From contig JAFEDJ010000013.1 in assembly GCA_018241685.1 (NCBI GenBank), positions 124,001 to 188,000 on the forward strand: a stretch of 64,000 nucleotides of DNA, given 5' to 3'. Source of the DNA: Pseudomonadota bacterium. Its GTDB lineage: Bacteria > Pseudomonadota > Gammaproteobacteria > Burkholderiales > Rhodocyclaceae. Below the pieces are notes generated by a model, which was not told the DNA's origin, did no database searches, and saw nothing but the letters and a program-made list of their open reading frames with translations. Numbering within the stretch: the first letter of the stretch is position 1; each line of letters starts with the position of its first letter. Shown one piece after another: positions 1-8,831 of this stretch. The position numbers and the translations under genes were made by a program.

Positions 1-145
1 GAGAACACACGTCGACCAGCTTGTCCTTCCCCGCACCGCCCCCCATAATTTTTGCAGGAAGGCGCTTGGCGTCTTGCCCCAGAACAAGGCCACAGGCCAC
101 TGGGCGTCGTATAACGACGCCTGCCCGTATCCGTCCCGCACAGAG

Positions 146-1234
146 ATGAACCAGAGAGTCATTCCCCTCGCCGACGAGCGCCTGCTCGGGCAACTGCCCA
201 AGATCCCGCGGGAACTCAACGCACCGACCGGCCACCTGCTCGACAGCCGGGGCCGCCCGGTGCGGGATCTGCGCATCTCTGTCACCGACCGCTGCAACTT
301 CCGCTGCGTGTACTGCATGCCCAAGGCAGTGTTCGACAAGGACTACGCCTTCCTGCCGCGGGAGTCCCTGCTGTCCTTCGAGGAGATCACCCGCCTGGCC
401 CGCCTGTTCGCCGCCCACGGCGTCAGCAAGATCCGCCTGACTGGCGGCGAGCCGCTGCTGCGCCGCAATCTGGAGCAGCTCATTGCCCAGCTGGCCGCCA
501 TTCCGGGCCTTGAGGTCACGCTGACCACCAATGGCGTGCTGCTGCCCAAAAAGGCTGCGGCCCTCAAGGCGGCCGGCCTGAAGCGTGTCACCGTCAGCCT
601 GGACTCCCTCGACGATACGGTCTTCCGCGCGATGAACGACATGGACGTGCCGGTCGCCGACGTGCTGAAGGGCATCGATGCCGCCACGGCCGCCGGGCTC
701 GGGCCGATCAAGATCAACATGGTCGTCAAGCGCGGCCTCAACGACCACGAGATCCTGCCGCTGGCTCGCCACTTTCGTGGCAGCGGCCACATCCTGCGCT
801 TCATCGAGTTCATGGACGTGGGCAGTTCCAACGGCTGGCGCATGGACGACGTCGTGCCGTCGGCCGAGGTCGTCCGCCGCATCCACGCCGAATTCCCGCT
901 GGAGCCCGTCGATCCCAACTACACCGGCGAGGTGGCCGAACGCTGGCGCTACAAAGACGGCGGCGGCGAGATCGGCGTGATCTCCTCGGTCACCCAGGCC
1001 TTCTGCTCCACCTGTACGCGGGCCCGCCTGTCCACCGAGGGGCGCCTGTACACCTGCCTGTTCGCCCAGAGCGGCCACGACCTGCGCGCACTGCTGCGCA
1101 ACGGCCGCAGCGACGCCGAGCTGTCGGCCGCCATCGGCCACATCTGGCAGGGCCGCGGCGACCGCTACTCGGAGATCCGCACCGCCGAGACGGCCGCCCT
1201 GCGCAAGATCGAGATGTCCTACATCGGGGGCTGA
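146..1234 (+). CDS. moaA: GTP 3',8-cyclase MoaA
   Basis: Radical-SAM enzyme that catalyses the first step of molybdenum-cofactor synthesis, turning GTP into 3',8-cyclo-GTP in the cytoplasm. The SAM-cluster motif CxxxCxxC (CNFRCVYC) follows a VTDRCNFRC block near the N terminus. A second 4Fe-4S site is formed by CSTC plus a downstream Cys (YTC) near the C terminus. The protein ends in the conserved Gly-Gly tail (SYIGG). The frame is open from position 74, but the ATG at 146 gives a 362-residue protein of usual MoaA length, so I chose it. It is followed after one base by mobA and then by overlapping moeA, so the three form one Moco operon. Function is certain; the start is moderately sure. Confidence 0.96.
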   Translation: MNQRVIPLADERLLGQLPKIPRELNAPTGHLLDSRGRPVRDLRISVTDRCNFRCVYCMPKAVFDKDYAFLPRESLLSFEEITRLARLFAAHGVSKIRLTGGEPLLRRNLEQLIAQLAAIPGLEVTLTTNGVLLPKKAAALKAAGLKRVTVSLDSLDDTVFRAMNDMDVPVADVLKGIDAATAAGLGPIKINMVVKRGLNDHEILPLARHFRGSGHILRFIEFMDVGSSNGWRMDDVVPSAEVVRRIHAEFPLEPVDPNYTGEVAERWRYKDGGGEIGVISSVTQAFCSTCTRARLSTEGRLYTCLFAQSGHDLRALLRNGRSDAELSAAIGHIWQGRGDRYSEIRTAETAALRKIEMSYIGG

Positions 1235-1235
1235 C

Positions 1236-1841
1236 ATGACGCTGCCCAGCAGAGACGACATCACCGGCCTGCTCCTCGCCGGCGGACTGGGGCGCCGCAT
1301 GGGTGGTATCGACAAAGGGCTGGCCCTGCTCGACGGACAGCCGCTGGCCGCCCACGTGCTGGCCCGCCTCGCGCCGCAGGTCGGCAGCATGCTCATCAAC
1401 GCCAACCGCAACGGCGACGCGTACACCCGCCTGGGCGCCACCGTCATCCCCGACCTGCAGGGCAATTTCGCCGGCCCCCTGGCCGGGCTGGAAGCTGGGC
1501 TCGTAGCCTGCCGGACGCCTTACCTGGCCTGCGCCCCGTGCGACTCGCCCTTCCTGCCCGCCGACCTGGTGCCACGCCTGGCCGACGCGCTAGCGGCCGG
1601 ACGGGCCAGCGTGGCGGTCGCCCGCACCGGTGAACAACTACATCCAGTCTTCGCGCTGATGCGCCGCGACGTGCTGGCCGACCTGCAGGCCTTCCTGCAC
1701 GCCGGCGGGCGCCGCATGGAAAGCTGGCTGCAAGGCCTGTGCTGGGTGGCCTGCAGCTTCGATGACAAAGCCGAGGCCTTCACCAACATCAACACGACGG
1801 ATGAACTCCGCGCCCACCATTCTGGAGATATCCCGCAGTGA
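1236..1841 (+). CDS. mobA: molybdenum cofactor guanylyltransferase MobA
   Basis: Transfers GMP from GTP to Mo-molybdopterin, making the guanine dinucleotide form used by DMSO-reductase-family enzymes such as nitrate reductase. The N-terminal nucleotide-binding signature LLAGGLGRRMGGIDKGL is intact. The next signatures, PDLQGNFAGPLAGLEAGL and CAPCDSPFLP, are also typical of the family. At 201 residues it has normal length. The ATG lies one base after the moaA stop, and the stop overlaps the GTG of moeA, so translation is probably coupled along the operon. Confidence 0.95.
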   Translation: MTLPSRDDITGLLLAGGLGRRMGGIDKGLALLDGQPLAAHVLARLAPQVGSMLINANRNGDAYTRLGATVIPDLQGNFAGPLAGLEAGLVACRTPYLACAPCDSPFLPADLVPRLADALAAGRASVAVARTGEQLHPVFALMRRDVLADLQAFLHAGGRRMESWLQGLCWVACSFDDKAEAFTNINTTDELRAHHSGDIPQ

Positions 1842-3112
1842 CGTCCCTGAACCAGCAATTCACCTGTCACGATGCCTATGACCCGAATGCCTTGCCGGTC
1901 GCCGTTGGCCGCCAGCTGATCCTCGACACGGTAGCGCCGATCGAAGGCGTCGAACACCTGCCGCTGCGCGAGGCCCTCGGCCGCGTGCTGGCCGAAGCGG
2001 TCATCTCGCCGATCGACGTCCCTGCCCACGACAACTCGGCGATGGACGGCTACGGGCTGCGCGGCGCGGACCTGCGCAGCACCGGCGAAACGACATTGCA
2101 GGTTGTCGGCAGCGCCTACGCCGGCCGCCCCTTCCCGCGAGCCCTCGGCCCCGGCGAGGCGGTGCGCATCATGACCGGCGCCCCGCTGCCCGACGGCGTG
2201 GACACCGTGGTAATGCAGGAGGTCGTCAGCTGTCTCGACGACCAGCTCACCATCCCGACCGGCCAACGCACCGGCCAAAACGTGCGCAAGGCCGGCGAGG
2301 ACCTGCGCGCCGGCGTCCCCGCGCTACCCGCCGGCAAGCTGCTGCGCCCCGCCGAACTTGGCCTGATCGCCTCCCTCGGCATCAGCGAGGTCAGCGTCCG
2401 GCGGCGCCTGCGGGTCGCCATCTTCTCCACCGGCGACGAGGTCGTGCCGCTCGGCACCATTGCCCGCGAGGGCGAGATTTTCGACAGCAACCGCTACACG
2501 CTGTTCGGCATGCTCACCCGCCTCGGCGTCGAGGTCATCGACCTCGGCGTGGTACGCGATGATCCGCTGGCGCTGGAAGGCAGCTTCCGCGAGGCCGCCT
2601 CGATTGCCGACGTGGTCATCACCAGCGGCGGCGTATCGGTCGGCGAGGCGGACTTCACCCGCGGCATGATGGACAAGCTCGGCGAGGTGCTGTTCTGGAA
2701 GATCGCCATGAAACCCGGCCGACCGATGGCTTTCGGGCGCATCGGCACGGGGGGCGACGCCGCCTGGTTGTTCGGCCTGCCCGGCAACCCCGTCGCAGTG
2801 ATGGTCACCTTCTACCAGCTCGCCCGCCCGGCCCTACTGCGCCTGGCAGGGGTCGGCACCCCTGGCCTGCCGCCCGAACTACGCGCACTGTGCACCGTAT
2901 CGATCCGCAAGGGCCGCGGTCGCACCGAGTTCCTGCGCGGCGTGCTTTACGTGGAAGATGGAGAATGGAAGGTCCGGACCACCGGAGCCCAGGGCTCGGG
3001 CATCCTGCGCTCGATGACAGAGGCCAATTGCTTCATCGTGCTGGGCCCCGAGCAGGGCGACGTGGCGGCCGGTGACGACGTGACTGTACAAATTCTGGAC
3101 GGATTAGTCTGA
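1838..3112 (+). CDS. moeA: molybdopterin molybdenumtransferase MoeA
   Basis: Inserts molybdate into adenylylated molybdopterin, the last common step of Moco synthesis. Visible family features over 424 residues are PAHDNSAMDGYG near residue 65, RIMTGAPLPDGVDTVVMQE, STGDEV, SGGVSVGEADF and the FGLPGNPVAV loop. The start is a GTG whose last two bases overlap the mobA stop (GTGA), which indicates translational coupling. It is the last gene of the moaA-mobA-moeA unit. Downstream 3113-3229 holds no obvious gene and probably the promoter of the next gene. Confidence 0.95.
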   Translation: MTSLNQQFTCHDAYDPNALPVAVGRQLILDTVAPIEGVEHLPLREALGRVLAEAVISPIDVPAHDNSAMDGYGLRGADLRSTGETTLQVVGSAYAGRPFPRALGPGEAVRIMTGAPLPDGVDTVVMQEVVSCLDDQLTIPTGQRTGQNVRKAGEDLRAGVPALPAGKLLRPAELGLIASLGISEVSVRRRLRVAIFSTGDEVVPLGTIAREGEIFDSNRYTLFGMLTRLGVEVIDLGVVRDDPLALEGSFREAASIADVVITSGGVSVGEADFTRGMMDKLGEVLFWKIAMKPGRPMAFGRIGTGGDAAWLFGLPGNPVAVMVTFYQLARPALLRLAGVGTPGLPPELRALCTVSIRKGRGRTEFLRGVLYVEDGEWKVRTTGAQGSGILRSMTEANCFIVLGPEQGDVAAGDDVTVQILDGLV

Positions 3113-3229
3113 GACCGTGATGCAGCTGACGGGAAATTACAGAGGGGTTGCATTGGGCACTATTTTCTAGTGCAGAATTTCACCTTTGCAGTTTCCAGGC
3201 TGCTTCCGAACAACTGCCAAGAGCGGACC

Positions 3230-4141
3230 ATGAACACCAACGTTCCCGAAGGCACCAAGCAGATCGTCGACGGACGTGAACGGGTCTTCTACTCCGGTTA
3301 CTGGGTCAAGACCTACCAGGTACCCGAGGACACCCTCCAGGCCAAGCGCAAGCTGATCGGCGCCCTCACGCGCCGCCTGTTCAATCACGTCGAGCACGGG
3401 CTCAATATTCCGGGCAGCCGTCTGACCGAGGCCCGCAAGAGCTACGAGGACGAGGCCAACGAGGACCGGCGCCGGGTCAAGGGTGCCATGCTGGCCGGCG
3501 CCCTGTTCAACCGGGCCGCAGACATCTTCACCAAACTGGTGGAACTTCAGAGCGTCGGTATCGAAATCCAGTCGGACAACGCCCTGATGCGCGAATGCGG
3601 GCGCTGCCTGCAGGAAGCCCTCGGCCTCGGCCGGCTGGTGCTGCACCGTTCCGGCGAGGAAGGCATCGACGAGCTGTGGGGCGAGCCCTTCAAGGCCTTC
3701 TCGATCCCGCTGGAAGACTTCTACGAAAGCCGTTACGTCAAGATCGGCATGACCCTGCGCGACGTAGACCGGATTGCCGACGCGATGGTCGAGACCTTTG
3801 AGCCGCTCCCCTGTTTCACGGGCATTGAGCCCCATGTCCGCGCCTTCGCCCGGGCCGCACAGGTCAAGACCGAAACCCTGCGCACTGACCCGGACATCTT
3901 CGACATCTGGACGAGCTTCGTGACCGCCGCCGAGCGCCTGTGCAGCCACTTCAACGAAGCGGCCATGCCAGCCAACACGGAAGATCAACACGTGGTGGCC
4001 GATGGCCGCCTGCTGATCCAGCAAGGGCGTGACCTCGTCAGCTACATTACCCGTGCGCGAACGCCGATGCCCAAGAGCACCACCGACTACATCGAGCGCT
4101 GCAAGGCCTACGCCGAACGCTGTGCTCGCCTGGCGGGCTGA
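3230..4141 (+). CDS. conserved protein of unknown function (303 aa)
   Basis: I do not recognise this protein. It is soluble, mostly helical by composition, and has no signal peptide or membrane segment. It opens with a short segment (VDGRERVFYSGYWVKTYQVPEDTLQAKRKLI, split here only for reference) and is rich in Arg, Glu and Ala afterwards. A GTG at 3170 would add 20 residues; the ATG at 3230 after AAGAGCGG looks better. Base composition and codon use match the neighbours, so it is native. It sits 49 bp upstream of ppk2 on the same strand and may be co-transcribed with it, which would suggest a polyphosphate or stress link, but nothing in the sequence proves this. Confidence 0.75.
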   Translation: MNTNVPEGTKQIVDGRERVFYSGYWVKTYQVPEDTLQAKRKLIGALTRRLFNHVEHGLNIPGSRLTEARKSYEDEANEDRRRVKGAMLAGALFNRAADIFTKLVELQSVGIEIQSDNALMRECGRCLQEALGLGRLVLHRSGEEGIDELWGEPFKAFSIPLEDFYESRYVKIGMTLRDVDRIADAMVETFEPLPCFTGIEPHVRAFARAAQVKTETLRTDPDIFDIWTSFVTAAERLCSHFNEAAMPANTEDQHVVADGRLLIQQGRDLVSYITRARTPMPKSTTDYIERCKAYAERCARLAG

Positions 4142-4190
4142 ACGCAAGCGCATTCCCCACCGCCTTCCATCCCCCGAAGAGGATACGGCC

Positions 4191-5330
4191 ATGACCGACA
4201 AGAACAACGACACTTCCCGTTCCTCCGGCAAGGGCGCCCGGCGTGTTGCCAGCGGCGACATCGCCCCGCGCAGCACCCCTACCGGCATCCAACGCTTCGT
4301 CGTCGACGAAGCCATCGAAGCCGCTCAGGACGCCAAGGCCAGCGCGGTGAGCGACATCGTCGCCACCCTGGCCCGGCACGACGCCCACAGCATCGCCGAA
4401 ACCCTGCAGGCCATCATGGCCGGCGCGTCGCCCGACGATGCAGCGATCCTGCGCAACGCGCTCCTGACCGAAGACGAAGCGGTCTACAAAAAGCTACCCT
4501 CCCACCCGGACGAAGAACTCGCCGACGGCTGGCGCGAAGGCAGCTACCCCTACAAGAACCTGATGTCGCGCAAGGCCTACGAGAAGCAGAAGTACCACCT
4601 GCAGGTGGAACTGCTCAAGCTGCAGGCCTGGGTCAAGGAGACGGGACAGCGCGTGGTGATCCTCTTCGAGGGCCGCGACGCGGCCGGCAAGGGCGGTACG
4701 ATCAAGCGCTTCATGGAACACCTCAACCCGCGGGGTGCCCGCGTCGTCGCACTGGAAAAGCCCAGCGAGACGGAGCGCGGCCAGTGGTATTTCCAGCGCT
4801 ACGTGCAGCACCTGCCCACCGCCGGCGAGATCGCCCTGTTCGACCGCTCCTGGTACAACCGGGCGGGCGTCGAGCGCGTGATGGGCTTCTGCAGCCATGA
4901 CGAATACCTTGAATTCATGCGCCAGACGCCGGAATTCGAACGCCATCTGGTGCGCAGCGGCGTGCACCTCATCAAGTTCTGGTTCTCGGTGAGCCAGAAG
5001 GAGCAGCGCCGCCGCTTCAAGGAACGCGAGAACCATCCGCTCAAGCAGTGGAAACTGAGCCCGATCGACATGGCCTCCCTCGACAAGTGGGATGACTACA
5101 CCAAGGCCAAGGAGGCCATGTTCTTCCACACCGACACCGCGGACGCGCCGTGGACGGTGATCAAGTCGGACTGCAAGAAGCGCGCGCGCCTCAACGCCAT
5201 GCGCTATGTGCTCCACAAGCTGCCCTACACCAACAAAGACCTGGATCAGATCGGCTCGCTGGACCCGCTGCTGGTCGGCCGCGCACACGTGGTGTACGAA
5301 CGCGGCGAGCACGCCAGTCCGCTGCTGTAA
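4191..5330 (+). CDS. ppk2: polyphosphate kinase 2 family protein
   Basis: PPK2-type phosphotransferase that moves phosphate between polyphosphate and nucleoside di- or monophosphates. The Walker A motif is FEGRDAAGKGGTIKRF. The lid region carries ERGQWYFQRYVQHLP followed by the Walker B-like FDRSWYNRAGVERVMGF. The family block KFWFSVSQKEQRRRFKER and the C-terminal WTVIKSDCKKRARLNAMR are both present. A roughly 110-residue N-terminal extension rich in Ser, Ala and Asp precedes the kinase core. The ATG at 4191 follows GAAGAGGA by about 9 nt and is preferred over the longer open frame. Substrate preference (ADP or GDP) cannot be read from the sequence. Confidence 0.93.
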   Translation: MTDKNNDTSRSSGKGARRVASGDIAPRSTPTGIQRFVVDEAIEAAQDAKASAVSDIVATLARHDAHSIAETLQAIMAGASPDDAAILRNALLTEDEAVYKKLPSHPDEELADGWREGSYPYKNLMSRKAYEKQKYHLQVELLKLQAWVKETGQRVVILFEGRDAAGKGGTIKRFMEHLNPRGARVVALEKPSETERGQWYFQRYVQHLPTAGEIALFDRSWYNRAGVERVMGFCSHDEYLEFMRQTPEFERHLVRSGVHLIKFWFSVSQKEQRRRFKERENHPLKQWKLSPIDMASLDKWDDYTKAKEAMFFHTDTADAPWTVIKSDCKKRARLNAMRYVLHKLPYTNKDLDQIGSLDPLLVGRAHVVYERGEHASPLL

Positions 5331-5342
5331 CGGGTTTCCCCA

Positions 5343-5371
5343 CCCTGTCCCCTGCTCCTGCAGGGGCAGGG
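5343..5371. terminator. GC-rich hairpin after ppk2
   Basis: CCCCTGC at 5349-5355 pairs with GCAGGGG at 5360-5366 around a TCCT loop. CCCTG at 5343-5347 extends the stem with CAGGG at 5367-5371, leaving one bulged T. There is no U-tract, so it is a weak or Rho-assisted terminator between ppk2 and pabBC. Confidence 0.5.
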
Positions 5372-5423
5372 AGTAGTCCTTCACGCTTCTGCACGCCGTG
5401 CCGCGGCGCAGTAAACTCGGCCC

Positions 5424-7223
5424 GTGCCAATCGAATCCGCCCTCCCCCCTTTTGCCTTCTTCGACAACAACCTCGATGCCGACGGCGGCGCCTGGCTGCT
5501 CACCGGCCTGATCGAGGAAGTCGTCTGCGATCACCCCGACAACTGGCAGGCTTGCCTGCAACGCCTCGACGAGGCGACCCGCAATGGCGCCTGGGTCGCG
5601 GTGGCCGCAGCCTACGAACTCGGCTACGCCATCGAGCCCCGCCTGCGCCCCTTGCTGCCGGCTGGAAATAGCCCGCTGCTCAAGGCCTGGATCTTCGAGC
5701 GTGGCAACTGGCTGGACGCCGCCGCCAGTGAGGCCTGGCTGACGGCCCAGGCGGGCCACGCGCCCGGTGGCGTCGGCGCGCTACAGGCGGACGTCGGCGA
5801 AACGACCTATCTCGAACACATCGAGCGCATCCGCCGCTACATCGCCGATGGCGACTGCTACCAGGTCAATTACACCTTCCCGTTCAGCGGCCAGACCTAC
5901 GGCGCCCCGGCAGCCCTGTACCAGGCCTTGCGCGCCGCCCAGCCGGTCCGCTACGGCGCCTTCATCCGCCACGCCGGCGGCAGCATCCTGTCGCGCTCGC
6001 CGGAGCTGTTCCTGGAGCGCAGCGGCACGACGCTCCGCAGCCTGCCGATGAAGGGCACCGCGCCGCGCCATGCCGACCCGGCCACCCTCAGCGAATCGGA
6101 AAAGGACCGCGCCGAGAACGTGATGATCGTGGACCTGATCCGCAACGACATGGGCCGGCTGGCCCCTGCCGGTGGCGTGCGGGTGGACGAGCTCTTCCAC
6201 GTCGAACCCTACCCGACGGTGTGGCAGATGATCTCCCGCGTCGTCGCCGAACCGGTCACCACCGGGCTGGCGGAGATCTTCCGCGCCTTGTTCCCCTGCG
6301 GCTCGATCACCGGCGCGCCGAAGATCCGCGCGATGGAGATCATCCGCGAACTGGAGGCGAGCCCCCGCGGCGTGTATTGCGGCGCGCTGGGCTTCATCCG
6401 TCCCGGCGGCGATTTCCGCCTGAGCGTGCCGATCCGCACGCTGCTGGTGGATACGGACGGCCAGGCGAAACTCAACGTAGGCAGCGGCGTGGTCTACGAT
6501 TCGAGCCCGGCCGGGGAATGGGCGGAATGCCATCTCAAGGCGCGCTTCCTGACGGCCCTGCCGACGCCGCTGCGGCTGATCGAAACCCTGCGCTATGCGC
6601 CGGCGGAAGAAGAGGCCTTCCCCTTTCTGCCCGAACACCTGGAGCGCCTGTCGGACTCCGCCCGTTGGTTTGGCTTCCCCTGCGATGCCGACGCCTTCCG
6701 CCGGGCACTGGCCGGCATCCAAGGCGACGTGTCACTGCGGGTACGCGTCACTCTCGGCCAGCAGGGCGACCTCCGCGTCGAGACCGCACCGCTCAGTGCG
6801 GGCGCGCCTGCCGAAGCGCCGACGGTGGTGCTCTCCCCCCATCGGGTACGCAGCGATGATCCGCTGCTGCGCCACAAGACCACCGCCCGCCGGCTCTATG
6901 ACCAGGAGCTCGCGCGGGTCATGGGCGAAGGCCACTTCGACGCGCTGTTCCTGAATGAACGGGGGGAGCTGGCCGAAGGCGCACGCAGCAACCTGTTCGT
7001 GCAGAAGAATGGGGAACTGCTGACGCCGCCGCAGGACGCGGGGCTGCTCAATGGCGTCCTGCGACGCAGGCTGCTAGGGGAAGGCCACGCGCGGGAAGCC
7101 CGGCTGACTGTCGACGATCTACATCAGGCCGACGCAATCTTCGCCGGCAACGGCCTGCGCGGACTCATCCGCGTGCAGCTCGCCCCCTGCAAGAGCGGGC
7201 TCGATCGCCCGACAGGCGACTGA
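5424..7223 (+). CDS. pabB: aminodeoxychorismate synthase component I / aminodeoxychorismate lyase fusion (PabB-PabC)
   Basis: A 599-residue fusion. Residues 1 to about 370 are a chorismate-binding PabB domain with the motifs RSPELFLER, KGTAPR, ENVMIVDLIRNDMGR and FPCGSITGAPK, and make 4-amino-4-deoxychorismate. Residues from about 380 on are a fold-IV PLP lyase of the PabC type (LIETLRY, the HKTTARRLYD lysine and NERGELAEGARSNLF), which releases p-aminobenzoate. Together they supply the folate pathway, which also includes thyA-folA in this window. The start is a GTG at 5424. A TAAACT -10-like box lies just upstream, giving a very short leader. Such fusions are common in Betaproteobacteria; the PabA glutaminase subunit is encoded elsewhere. 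Confidence 0.93.
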   Translation: MPIESALPPFAFFDNNLDADGGAWLLTGLIEEVVCDHPDNWQACLQRLDEATRNGAWVAVAAAYELGYAIEPRLRPLLPAGNSPLLKAWIFERGNWLDAAASEAWLTAQAGHAPGGVGALQADVGETTYLEHIERIRRYIADGDCYQVNYTFPFSGQTYGAPAALYQALRAAQPVRYGAFIRHAGGSILSRSPELFLERSGTTLRSLPMKGTAPRHADPATLSESEKDRAENVMIVDLIRNDMGRLAPAGGVRVDELFHVEPYPTVWQMISRVVAEPVTTGLAEIFRALFPCGSITGAPKIRAMEIIRELEASPRGVYCGALGFIRPGGDFRLSVPIRTLLVDTDGQAKLNVGSGVVYDSSPAGEWAECHLKARFLTALPTPLRLIETLRYAPAEEEAFPFLPEHLERLSDSARWFGFPCDADAFRRALAGIQGDVSLRVRVTLGQQGDLRVETAPLSAGAPAEAPTVVLSPHRVRSDDPLLRHKTTARRLYDQELARVMGEGHFDALFLNERGELAEGARSNLFVQKNGELLTPPQDAGLLNGVLRRRLLGEGHAREARLTVDDLHQADAIFAGNGLRGLIRVQLAPCKSGLDRPTGD

Positions 7224-7301
7224 GCCATCGCGGGCAGACAGCACATCCGCCCGACAAACAGGCCGCCTCCGGCATTCACCAGAGGTCGGCCGTAGAGCGC
7301 C

Positions 7302-8033
7302 TTACTTGGCGCTCTTGCCCTTCGGCACCACCGACAGCCGCTCCACCAGCGCACGGGTACCGGCGGTGGACTCCTTCAGCAGAAGCTGCACGCCGGCACG
7401 CAGCAGTTCGGACTTGGTGCAGATCCGGCCGGCCTTGGCCAGCGTCTCGCGGAGGGTCTTGAGCTGGGCGTGCTCGCTCTTCGGCATCGAGAAGGAATCG
7501 CGCACGACCTTCTCGCGGCTGGCCTTGACCGGCTTCTCGGCTTTTTCCGCCTTGACCGGCTTTTCCGCCTTCACGACCTTGGCAGGCTTCGGCGCCTTCT
7601 CGACCTTCTCCAGCTTCGCGGGCTTGTCGGCCTTCACCACCTTGGCCTTCTTGGCCGGAACCGGCACTTCTGCCACCACGGCCACCGGCTTGTCCTCGGC
7701 CCTGGCCTTCACGGCGGGGGCCTTGGCAACCTTGGCAGCAGCAGGCGCGCGCTTGGGCGCGGCGGGCTTCGCGGCCCGTACTGGCTTCACAACGGCCTTG
7801 GCCGGCGCTTCTGCTGCAACCGCAACGGCGGCCGGGGCCTCCACGGCAACGGGAGCCGCAACCACGACTTCCGGCTTGCTCTCCACCACCGGGGCCGGTG
7901 CGGCCACGACGGGCTCGCTCGCCGCGACGGCTTCCACCTTGGCGGGCACGGCGGGTTCGGGCAGACGGGTTTCGAGGGATTCCGTTTCCTGCTGCAGCGT
8001 GGAACGCAGCGCAGACTTGACCTTGCTGTTCAT
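7302..8033 (-). CDS. histone-H1-like protein with C-terminal ribbon-helix-helix-like domain, partner of ParA-type ATPase
   Basis: 243 residues in three parts. There is a short N-terminal segment, then about 150 residues of Ala/Pro/Val/Lys-rich low complexity that ends in Lys-Ala-Glu-Lys-Pro repeats resembling histone H1. The third part is a compact end at residues 180-222. That compact segment (SFSMPKSEHAQLKTLRETLA ... TKSELLRAGVQLLL) looks like a ribbon-helix-helix DNA-binding domain of the CopG/ParG kind. It is translationally coupled to the ParA-type gene upstream, with a 4 bp overlap at 8030-8033. Small ParA proteins normally work with just such a basic or RHH partner, so I infer a DNA-binding centromere or cargo adaptor. 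No direct homologue is recognised and the cargo is unknown. Confidence 0.72.
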   Translation of the reverse strand: MNSKVKSALRSTLQQETESLETRLPEPAVPAKVEAVAASEPVVAAPAPVVESKPEVVVAAPVAVEAPAAVAVAAEAPAKAVVKPVRAAKPAAPKRAPAAAKVAKAPAVKARAEDKPVAVVAEVPVPAKKAKVVKADKPAKLEKVEKAPKPAKVVKAEKPVKAEKAEKPVKASREKVVRDSFSMPKSEHAQLKTLRETLAKAGRICTKSELLRAGVQLLLKESTAGTRALVERLSVVPKGKSAK

Positions 8034-8689
8034 ACTTTCTCTCCTGTGAGTTTCAAGACTTCCAAAACCAGTTTGTCCACTTCCCGGGCCGCCTCGGCAC
8101 CGGCGCGGCCGAGCTGATACACCGTGCCGCCGATCACCGCGCTCTGCGCGAAGGCATTCCGCTGAGACAGGGCCGCACCCAGCACCGGGAGAGTGAAATC
8201 ACGCATCACCTCGAGGACGTCCCAGGCGAGATTGGTGCGCACCACGCGGTTCGGCACCAGCGCCGCCTTGAGTCCCTTGCGGCTGGCCTGCACCTGCAGG
8301 ATCAGGCGCTCGACGCCCTTGGTGGACCACAGATCGGCCGGACTCGGCACGACCGGCACCAGCGCCACGTCGGCTTCCTGCAGCGCCGCCAGCGTGGCCG
8401 CGTGTTCGATGGACGGCGGACAGTCGAGCAGCACGATGTCGACACTCCGCGCCGTCTGTTTGACGAAGGCACGCAAGCCCTCGGGCGGCACATCCAGCCG
8501 CGATACCTGGGCCGGGAAGCCCTCTACCGCAGACTGGGCCCAACGCAAGGCAGTCTCCTGGGGATCGAGATCGATGATGGCGACCTTGCGCCCGCTGCGT
8601 GCGAGCCCACCCGCCAGTTGCATCGTAAGCGTCGACTTACCCGCCCCTCCCTTTTGGGACAGGACGGTAATCACCCTTGGCTTGGCCAC
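8030..8689 (-). CDS. ParA/MinD-type ATPase (small, ParF/VirC1-like)
   Basis: A 219-residue P-loop ATPase with the deviant Walker A motif QKGGAGKST at the N terminus. It also has the IIDLDPQ Walker A' segment and the LLDCPPS Walker B segment. It lacks the N-terminal helix-turn-helix of large ParA proteins, so it is of the small ParF/VirC1/McdA kind that positions plasmids or large complexes over the nucleoid. The start is a GTG preceded by GGGGG at 5 nt. The gene overlaps its downstream H1/RHH-like partner by 4 bp and is preceded by a perfect palindrome (8707-8719). No dnaA, gidA or true parB is nearby, so it is not the chromosomal parAB locus. Confidence 0.85.
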   Translation of the reverse strand: MAKPRVITVLSQKGGAGKSTLTMQLAGGLARSGRKVAIIDLDPQETALRWAQSAVEGFPAQVSRLDVPPEGLRAFVKQTARSVDIVLLDCPPSIEHAATLAALQEADVALVPVVPSPADLWSTKGVERLILQVQASRKGLKAALVPNRVVRTNLAWDVLEVMRDFTLPVLGAALSQRNAFAQSAVIGGTVYQLGRAGAEAAREVDKLVLEVLKLTGEKV

Positions 8690-8706
8690 TCAACCCCCTG
8701 ATTGCG

Positions 8707-8719
8707 TAATACCGTATTA
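8707..8719. promoter_or_regulatory. perfect palindrome upstream of the parA-type operon (candidate operator)
   Basis: TAATAC-C-GTATTA is a 6+1+6 perfect palindrome 18 nt upstream of the ParA-type start, inside an AT-rich patch in the divergent gap with the macro-domain gene. Small parA operons are often autoregulated by their RHH partner binding such a site. TATTAT or TAATAC could also act as -10 elements on either strand. Confidence 0.4.
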
Positions 8720-8831
8720 TTTTTGCGCGAACGGGATCGCTTGGCAAGTCGAATTGAGAACGGCAGGATGGACGCCGTCACAGTTCCATGCACCACCATG
8801 CCTTGGGCAGGCATCCGATAGGGAGGAAAGA

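Noticed and set aside
7302..8689. Calling the ParA-type pair the chromosomal parAB locus
   Set aside because: The partner is not a ParB (no ParB/Srx domain or HTH), and no dnaA, gidA/gidB or parS-like site is near.
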